From the NCBI RefSeq assembly GCF_041916735.1, contig NZ_JAYRYY010000002.1: a DNA stretch of 64,000 bases; one strand, 5' to 3'. Shown here piece by piece: positions 58,817 through 64,000 of this stretch. Below the pieces are notes generated by a model. That model searched no databases. It had not been told where the DNA came from and saw only the letters and a program-made list of their open reading frames with translations. Position 1 is the first letter of the stretch. Each line of letters starts with the position of its first letter. The position numbers and the translations under genes were made by a program. The DNA comes from Zoogloea sp016790385 (lineage in GTDB: Bacteria; Pseudomonadota; Gammaproteobacteria; Burkholderiales; Rhodocyclaceae).

Positions 58817-59475
58817 ACGCATCCCCCGCCGGCGATGCCCTGATCGCCCTTTACCCCATCCTCGCGACGCTCACCGCGCGGGCTCGCCAGCGCCTGGAGG
58901 CCCGAGCCCAGCTTGTAAAGGTGCCAGCCGGTGCCACGGTATTCGACGAACGTCAGACCTGCCAGGGCTTTCCGTTTGTGATTTCGGGCAGCATTCGGGT
59001 GGTCAAGGCGGCTCCGAACGGGCGCGAACTGCCCCTGTATCGGGTGACCCCTGGAGAGACCTGCATCATTTCCTCGGCCTGCCTGCTGGGGCAAGCCCCC
59101 TACAACGCCCGCGGCGTCACCGAGGCCGATACCACCCTGTTGGTGGTGCCCACAGACGATTTCCAGGCCCTGCTGGGGGAACAGGCTTTTCGCGATTTTG
59201 TTTTCCAGCTGTTTTCCGAGCGCATCGCCGACCTGATGCAGTTGATCGAGGAAGTGGCCTTCCGCAAGCTCGACCAGCGCCTTGCCGCCCTGTTGCTGGG
59301 CAAGGGTCAGCGGCTCCACACCACCCACCAGCAGCTCGCCGATGAACTGGGCAGCGTGCGCGAGATCGTCAGCCGCCTCCTCAAGGGTCTGGCCGAGCAA
59401 GGCCTGGTGGCCCTGTCCCGGGAACAGGTGGAGATCCTCGATCCCGCCGGCCTGCGCCGCCTGGCTGGCGGCTGA
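58813..59475 (+). CDS. Crp/Fnr-family transcriptional regulator
   Basis: The 220-residue product has an N-terminal cyclic-nucleotide-binding-type beta-roll (about 15-130) and a C-terminal winged helix with THQQLADELGSVREIVSRLL. The recognition helix keeps the Arg-Glu-x3-Arg pattern of CRP, predicting a TGT-rich half-site. Cys50, Cys84 and Cys90 (GETCIISSACLLG) could allow redox or metal sensing; an FNR-type N-terminal four-cysteine set is absent. A TGTAACC-AA-GGTTACA site just downstream is its likely operator. Confidence 0.88.
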   Translation: MNASPAGDALIALYPILATLTARARQRLEARAQLVKVPAGATVFDERQTCQGFPFVISGSIRVVKAAPNGRELPLYRVTPGETCIISSACLLGQAPYNARGVTEADTTLLVVPTDDFQALLGEQAFRDFVFQLFSERIADLMQLIEEVAFRKLDQRLAALLLGKGQRLHTTHQQLADELGSVREIVSRLLKGLAEQGLVALSREQVEILDPAGLRRLAGG

Positions 59476-59494
59476 CCCAAGCACTGGCCAGCTA

Positions 59495-59510
59495 TGTAAC
59501 CAAGGTTACA
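59495..59510. promoter_or_regulatory. Inverted-repeat operator upstream of the DUF2892 gene
   Basis: TGTAACC and GGTTACA form a seven-base inverted repeat with a two-base AA spacer, 20 bases after the regulator stop and 63 bases before the DUF2892 start. The size and symmetry fit a Crp/Fnr-family dimer site. The neighbouring regulator is the obvious candidate protein; binding is inferred. Confidence 0.6.
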
Positions 59511-59573
59511 GACGCCCCCTGGCACCGAATGCTCCAATACGCCCACCTGAACCAATATGCCAAGGAGGCGATC

Positions 59574-59768
59574 ATGAAAGCGAACGTGGGCGGTATCGAC
59601 AAGGTGTTGCGGATTGGCGGCGGCGTGGCCCTGGTGGCCTGGGCAGCACTGCTGGGCGGGCCGACCTGGGCCTGGATCGGCGTGGTTCCCCTGGCCACCG
59701 GCCTTACCGGGTTCTGCCCGGTCTATCCTCTGTTGGGAATGAACACCTGCCCGATGAAGAAGGACTGA
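59574..59768 (+). CDS. DUF2892 small membrane protein
   Basis: The 64-residue product matches DUF2892 (the membrane part of YgaP): KANVGGIDKVLRIGGGVALV, one or two hydrophobic helices, and the conserved GFCPVYPLLGMNTCPMKK ending with two cysteines. The rhodanese domain of full YgaP is absent. A strong AAGGAGG site precedes ATG 59574. It is probably controlled by the Crp/Fnr regulator upstream. Confidence 0.88.
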   Translation: MKANVGGIDKVLRIGGGVALVAWAALLGGPTWAWIGVVPLATGLTGFCPVYPLLGMNTCPMKKD

Positions 59769-59795
59769 CCCACAGCGTCCAGTCCTGAAGATACT

Positions 59796-59829
59796 GGCCC
59801 GGCCCCCTTTGTGGCGCCGGGCCTTTTTC
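59796..59829 (+). terminator. Rho-independent terminator after the DUF2892 gene
   Basis: GGCCCGGC (59796-59803) pairs with GCCGGGCC (59816-59823) and is followed immediately by TTTTTC. It lies 27 bases past the stop codon. Confidence 0.88.
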
Positions 59830-60022
59830 ATTCGTGGGCCGCCCCACGGTTGAGAACATCGCCTCCTGAACAAGCGATATTTTCGACGCCCTGAAGATAC
59901 GAAAATCCACATACGCAAACAGTTGTGCCATGGGGATTATTAGACACCTATGTGACAGCCGACTTCTTATCCTCTGCGCTTTTCGTGCCCGCGAGGGCCC
60001 AATTCGCAAGAAAGGAAGTTCC

Positions 60023-60799
60023 ATGAAGAAACTCTCCCTGCTCGCAGTCTCGACCCTGCTGGCCTGCGGCCAGGCAAGCGCTGCTGACGTCAAGGCAGAC
60101 GGCCAGTGGCGTGGTGTGGGTGGCGCCGCCGCCTCGTTCTCGTCGGGCAATGCCCGTAACAGCACCGTCAATATCAACGTCGATGCCGCACGCATCACCG
60201 CTGCCGACAAGTGGTCGGTCTATGGTCAGGCCCTGTTCGCCCAGTCCAAGGACAACAACGACAACACCAACACCACCGCCAACCTGTGGCGCGCCGGTAC
60301 CCGCTACGATTACAACCTGAGTGACAAGGTGTTTGCCTTCGGCGGCCTCGACCTGGAGCGTGACCAGCTCAAGCACCTCAACCTGCGCGCCGGCATTAAT
60401 GGCGGCCTCGGCTATCACCTGATCAAGACTCCGGAAACCACCTGGGATGTGTTCGGCGGTCTCGGCTACAAGGTCGATCGCTACGCCTCCCCCGGCGTGA
60501 TGATCGACAACGACCTGCGTCGCACCTACACCACGCCGGAACTGCTCCTTGGCGAGGAGTCCAGCCACAAACTGACCGATACCACCAGCTTCAAGCAGCG
60601 CCTGGTGGTCTATCCCAACCTGCGTGACACCGGCGAGTTCCGCGCGATCTTCGACGCCGGCCTGTCGGTGGCCATGAACAAGACCATGAACCTGACCGTC
60701 GGCTTCCAGAACCGTTATGACAGCCTGGCCCAGTCACCGGCCAAGCAGAACGACACCCTCTTCCTGGCGGGTGTGAACGTCAAGTTCGGCGCCGACTAA
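60023..60799 (+). CDS. DUF481 outer-membrane protein
   Basis: The 258-residue product has a signal peptide (MKKLSLLAVSTLLACGQASA) and a run of amphipathic beta strands ending in FLAGVNVKFGAD, with an aromatic/charged terminal pattern typical of outer-membrane barrels. ASFSSGNARNSTVNINVDA and NLWRAGTRYDYNLSDKVFAF fit the DUF481 (YdiY-like) family. AAAGGA lies upstream. The 192-base gap before it contains a TTTTCG...CGAAAA inverted repeat and no other recognised feature. Confidence 0.87.
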   Translation: MKKLSLLAVSTLLACGQASAADVKADGQWRGVGGAAASFSSGNARNSTVNINVDAARITAADKWSVYGQALFAQSKDNNDNTNTTANLWRAGTRYDYNLSDKVFAFGGLDLERDQLKHLNLRAGINGGLGYHLIKTPETTWDVFGGLGYKVDRYASPGVMIDNDLRRTYTTPELLLGEESSHKLTDTTSFKQRLVVYPNLRDTGEFRAIFDAGLSVAMNKTMNLTVGFQNRYDSLAQSPAKQNDTLFLAGVNVKFGAD

Positions 60800-60820
60800 G
60801 CCACACAAGGCGGTATTAAC

Positions 60821-60897
60821 GAGCCACCGCCAGCCACCGGGGTGGCTCATCACTGTCGGGGAAGTGGCGCGGAGCAACCGCGCTCCTGCTCCCCGAC
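60821..60897. terminator. Tandem hairpins between convergent DUF481 and ksgA genes
   Basis: GAGCCACC (60821-60828) pairs with GGTGGCTC (60841-60848). A second, branched structure has GTCGGGGA (60855-60862) pairing with TCCCCGAC (60890-60897) and GCGCGG/CCGCGC inside. Each is placed to end one of the two convergent genes. No T-runs follow. Confidence 0.55.
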
Positions 60898-60903
60898 GGT
60901 GGC

Positions 60904-61704
60904 TCAAGGGGCGGCGGAAGTGCGGCCGGCAACGTGATTGGCGATGCGGACAAAGGCATCCACACCCAGCTTTTCACCCCGCAGGCCTGGGTCCAGGCCG
61001 AGGGCGGTAAAATCCGACTCGTCGAGAAAATCCCGCAGGGTGTTGCGCAGGGTTTTGCGGCGTTGACCGAAAGCGGCCGCGACGATACGGCCGAGCAGGG
61101 CGTAATCTGCGGCGGTACACTCAGCCGCCGGGCGCGGCACCATCCGAACGATGCTCGACATCACCTTGGGTGCAGGACGAAAGGCACCCGGCGGCACATC
61201 GAAAAGCCGCCCCATGTTGAAACGGTATTGCAGCATCACGGACAGTCGCCCGTACTCCTCGGTGCCAGGCTCGGCCACCATGCGCATCACCACCTCCTTT
61301 TGCAGCATGAAGGTCATGTCCTTCACTTTGTCGGCATAGTCGGCGAGATGGAAGAGGATAGGCGTGGAGATGTTGTAGGGCAGGTTGCCCACGACGCGCA
61401 GCGGAGCGCCATCGATCACCAGGCTGCCGAAGTCGAACTTGAGGGCATCGCCCTCGTGGATGGTCAGCTTTTCGGGGGAATGCGCCGCTTTCAGGCGGGC
61501 GATCAGGTCCCGATCGATCTCGACCACATGCAGATGGGGCAGCCGCGCCATCAGGGGTTCGGTCATCGCACCCAGGCCCGGGCCGATCTCAACCATGCGA
61601 TCACCCTCGGCGGGGCGGATCGCCTCGATGATCTTGCGGATGATGTTGGGGTCGGACAGGAAATTCTGGCCGAAGCGCTTGCGCGCGAGATGGGGTTCGC
61701 TCAT
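60904..61704 (-). CDS. ksgA: 16S rRNA (adenine1518/1519-N6,N6)-dimethyltransferase
   Basis: This 266-residue SAM-dependent enzyme dimethylates two adenines near the 3' end of 16S rRNA and monitors small-subunit maturation. It has RKRFGQNFLSDPNIIRKII, MVEIGPGLGAMTEPLM, the catalytic NLPYNISTPILFHL and FRPAPKVMSSIVRM. It belongs to the surA-pdxA-ksgA series, here interrupted by a patatin gene 11 bases upstream. Confidence 0.96.
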   Translation of the reverse strand: MSEPHLARKRFGQNFLSDPNIIRKIIEAIRPAEGDRMVEIGPGLGAMTEPLMARLPHLHVVEIDRDLIARLKAAHSPEKLTIHEGDALKFDFGSLVIDGAPLRVVGNLPYNISTPILFHLADYADKVKDMTFMLQKEVVMRMVAEPGTEEYGRLSVMLQYRFNMGRLFDVPPGAFRPAPKVMSSIVRMVPRPAAECTAADYALLGRIVAAAFGQRRKTLRNTLRDFLDESDFTALGLDPGLRGEKLGVDAFVRIANHVAGRTSAAP

Positions 61705-61715
61705 CCGGGGCTTTC

Positions 61716-62606
61716 TCAGGAATTCTTCTTTTCCCAGGCTGCCATCGCCTCCCGGACGCGGGCTACGGCGGCAAAGCCGACCCGTTCCCCCTCGAGAATG
61801 GCTTCATGGCGCTGCTGGAAGTTGGTGGCGGGAAGGCCCTTCAGATCAGGGCGGATGACCACGTCGGCACCGGCCAGTTCGTCCCGCCCCAGGGCACCCC
61901 CCATGATGGCGATGGTGTCGAGGAGCACGTCGAGACTGCTCTGATTCTTCTTGCCACTGGGGCGGCCGGAAATATCCACCGCGATCACGATGTCCGCCCC
62001 CAGGCTCCGGGCTTCACGTACCGGGATTGGTGCCACCAGGCCCCCATCGACATATTCCCGCCCGTTGATGGGCACCGGCGGAAAGACCCCCGGAATAGAC
62101 GACGAGGCGCGCACCGCGATGCCGGTGTTGCCCCGCTGGAAAACAATGGGCTGACCGCTTTGCAGATCGGTGGCCACCGCGGCAAAACGTCGCTTCAGAC
62201 CTTCGATGGGCCTGCTGCCCACGTGGGTGTTGATGAAGCGTTCCAAGGCTTCACCCTTGATCACGCCCCGGTCGAAGAGGCTCCAGTCGGTGACGGAGGA
62301 CTCGTCCAGCTGGATCGCCAACTTCTGCAGTTCAAAAGGCCCATGCCCGGCGGCATAGAGGGCACCGACCACCGCCCCGGCGCTGGTGCCCACGATGAGG
62401 TCGGGGAGCAGACCCTGGGTTTCGAGGGCCTTGATGACACCAATGTGAGCAAAACCGCGGGCTGCGCCACCGCCGAGAGCCAGGGCCAGACGGGGCTTGC
62501 GGACGACACGGGGGGCCACTGGCTCGGGCTTGTGGGTCAGATCGGCACAGGCGGCAAGGCCCAGGGCCGCGGCGCCACCGAAGAGCAGGCGACGGCGCCG
62601 GTTCAT
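61716..62606 (-). CDS. Patatin-like phospholipase family protein
   Basis: The 296-residue product starts with a twin-Arg/lipoprotein-like leader (MNRRRRLLFGGAAALGLAAC, possible lipobox Cys at 20) and contains the full patatin set: ALGGGAARGFAHIGVIKALE (oxyanion hole), the nucleophile motif GTSAG, and the catalytic Asp in VDGGLVAPIPV. It resembles RssA/YchK-type proteins. Lipid acyl hydrolysis in the envelope is likely. It overlaps the pdxA stop by four bases. Confidence 0.9.
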   Translation of the reverse strand: MNRRRRLLFGGAAALGLAACADLTHKPEPVAPRVVRKPRLALALGGGAARGFAHIGVIKALETQGLLPDLIVGTSAGAVVGALYAAGHGPFELQKLAIQLDESSVTDWSLFDRGVIKGEALERFINTHVGSRPIEGLKRRFAAVATDLQSGQPIVFQRGNTGIAVRASSSIPGVFPPVPINGREYVDGGLVAPIPVREARSLGADIVIAVDISGRPSGKKNQSSLDVLLDTIAIMGGALGRDELAGADVVIRPDLKGLPATNFQQRHEAILEGERVGFAAVARVREAMAAWEKKNS

Positions 62607-63580
62607 GCGCGAACCATGGAGATGGCCAAATCGACGGCCGCAAACAGACTGCCCGGATCGGCCCGCCCTGAGCCCGCCAGATCAAGGGCCGTACCATGAT
62701 CCACCGACGTGCGGACGATGGGCAGGCCCAGGGTGACATTGACGCCGCCGCCGAAACTGGCGTGCTTGAGCACCGGCAGACCCTGATCATGGAACATGGC
62801 CAGCACGGCATCACCCTTCTCCAGGGAGTGGGGCACGAACAGGGTGTCGGCCGGCAGCGGGCCGCGCAGGTCCATGCCCTCGGCACGGAGGGCCTCCAGC
62901 ACCGGGATGATCACGTCGATCTCCTCCCGCCCCATGTGGCCGCCCTCCCCCGCGTGGGGATTGAGGCCCGCCACCAGAATGCGTGGCGCGGCCAGACCAA
63001 AGCGGGCGCGCAGATCCGCATGCAGGATGCGCAGGGTGTCGGTGAGCAGGGGGCGGGTGATGGCTGCCGAAACGTCCTTCAGGGGCAGATGCGTGGTGGC
63101 GAGGGCGACGCGCATGCCGCCCCCCACCAGCATCATGACCACCAGGGGAGTGTCCGTGGCTTCGGCCAGATACTCCGTATGCCCGGAAAACGGCACGCCC
63201 GCGTCGCAGATGATCCCCTTGTGCACCGGCGCCGTGACCATGCCGGCAAACTCTCCCGACTTGCAACCGGCAACGGCCCGATCAAGCACATTGAGTACAT
63301 AGCGGGCATTGGCCACATCCAGCTGCCCGGCGGTGACGGGAGATCCCAGGGGGACGTGCAGCACTTCCAGGGTACCCGCCCGGGGTGTATTGCCCGGAGC
63401 ATAGTCGAGGATATCAACGGAGGGCTCGACCGCATGGATGCGGGCGGCGATCATGCCGCGATCTCCCAGGACGACAAGACGTGCCGGACAGTTGAATCGC
63501 GGCAGTGCCGCGCACAGATCTGGGCCGATGCCGGCGGGCTCACCGCTGGTGATGGCAAGGACGGGAAACGGGGAAGGCAT
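62603..63580 (-). CDS. pdxA: 4-hydroxythreonine-4-phosphate dehydrogenase
   Basis: This 325-residue enzyme acts in pyridoxal phosphate synthesis. Motifs include VLAITSGEPAGIGPDL, VTAPVHKGIICDAGVPFSGH (metal/substrate His), GLNPHAGEGGHMGREE and FHDQGLPVLKHASFGGGVNV. ATG 63580 gives the standard N-terminus; an in-frame TTG at 63598 is less likely. surA lies upstream on the same strand, as in many proteobacteria. Confidence 0.95.
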   Translation of the reverse strand: MPSPFPVLAITSGEPAGIGPDLCAALPRFNCPARLVVLGDRGMIAARIHAVEPSVDILDYAPGNTPRAGTLEVLHVPLGSPVTAGQLDVANARYVLNVLDRAVAGCKSGEFAGMVTAPVHKGIICDAGVPFSGHTEYLAEATDTPLVVMMLVGGGMRVALATTHLPLKDVSAAITRPLLTDTLRILHADLRARFGLAAPRILVAGLNPHAGEGGHMGREEIDVIIPVLEALRAEGMDLRGPLPADTLFVPHSLEKGDAVLAMFHDQGLPVLKHASFGGGVNVTLGLPIVRTSVDHGTALDLAGSGRADPGSLFAAVDLAISMVRA

Positions 63581-63658
63581 GGGCGAGGGATGATGCAAAA
63601 AAGGAGCGGCGGTACAGCGGGGCGGGCGGCGGCCGACGCCGGCGCCCGCTTTTAGGGT

Positions 63659-64000
63659 TCAGCGATCTTCGCTGCGGTATTCCACGTAGGCCCGGTCGCG
63701 CAACTGGCGCAGCCAATCCTGGTAGGCCTCGTCGGATTTACGCTCGCGCAGGGCGTTGCGGGCGGCGGCACGCTTGCGCTCGTCGGAGACATCCTGCACG
63801 CGACGGTCTTCCACCAGGATCAGATGCCAGCCGAAGGGCGACTGGATGGGCTGGCTCAGTTCGCCGGGCTTGAGGGCATCCATGGCCTGCTCGAACTCGG
63901 GAACGGTATCCCCCGGGTAGATCCAGCCCAGATCGCCACCCTTGGCCGCGGACAGGTCGGCGGAGTGGATGCGCGCCAGATCGGCGAAGCTGGCCCCGCC
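63659..64000 (-). CDS. surA: Periplasmic chaperone/peptidyl-prolyl isomerase SurA (C-terminal part)
   Basis: Only the last 113 residues are in the window; the gene continues past its right edge. The visible part holds the end of the second parvulin domain (FADLARIHSADLSAAKGGDL, GWIYPGDTVPEFEQAMDAL, SPFGWHLILVEDRRVQDVSD) and the C-terminal helix (YQDWLRQLRDRAYVEYRSED) characteristic of SurA, which helps outer-membrane proteins fold. It is followed by pdxA and ksgA, the classic SurA neighbourhood. Confidence 0.92.
   Translation of the reverse strand, partial: GGASFADLARIHSADLSAAKGGDLGWIYPGDTVPEFEQAMDALKPGELSQPIQSPFGWHLILVEDRRVQDVSDERKRAAARNALRERKSDEAYQDWLRQLRDRAYVEYRSEDR

Overview
The window is high-GC DNA with tightly packed, often overlapping genes. 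The housekeeping blocks (TPR protein-lolB-ispE-tRNA-Gln-prs-rplY-pth; surA-pdxA-ksgA; two M16 peptidases-rsmD-coaD-ferredoxin divergent from ftsY) and the protein character point to a betaproteobacterium, most likely of the Rhodocyclales. This placement is inferred from gene order and protein style only. No insertion sequence, integrase, CRISPR array or rRNA operon is visible; the only tRNA seen is tRNA-Gln(TTG).

Left core (1-14607): an N-terminal fragment of a membrane sensory protein; pth, rplY, prs and tRNA-Gln; ispE-lolB-TPR protein; mutM and a dynamin-like GTPase on the other strand; ferredoxin, coaD, rsmD and an active/inactive M16 peptidase pair; then ftsY.

Accessory region (about 14700-41585), bounded by strong hairpins: two blocks on the + strand. 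The first is five genes in stop/start overlap: a sensor-MFS membrane fusion, a periplasmic substrate-binding protein, a stand-alone formyltransferase, a multi-TIR protein, and a membrane-anchored STAND-type P-loop ATPase with about 14 WD40 repeats. The second, 131 bases later, is a 17.4-kb contractile-injection-system (phage-tail-like) operon: sheath, probable tube, hub (gpD-like), spike (gpV-like), wedge proteins (gp25/W, J, I-like), a peptidoglycan-binding protein, a three-repeat protein, two fibres with a shared N-terminus, and several unrecognised proteins. There are no capsid, terminase, portal, lysis, T6SS membrane-complex or recognisable eCIS/ClpV-type AAA+ ATPase genes. The pairing of a sensory/TIR/STAND operon with a minimal contractile tail is the best candidate here for an undescribed system: a signal-gated, NAD-depleting or cell-death module controlling or accompanying a contractile particle. 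That function is inference.

Right core (41618-64000): wecB and rfbBDAC (UDP-ManNAc and dTDP-rhamnose synthesis) on the - strand; a CHASE-PAS-GGDEF cyclase; pyk and fba (glycolysis); a small membrane protein, a DUF3422 protein and purC; an HDOD protein; prlC with a DUF4124-glutaredoxin protein; an exonuclease III family gene with a Crp/Fnr regulator; a DUF2892 protein preceded by a palindromic operator; a DUF481 outer-membrane protein; and finally ksgA, a patatin, pdxA and the 3' part of surA.
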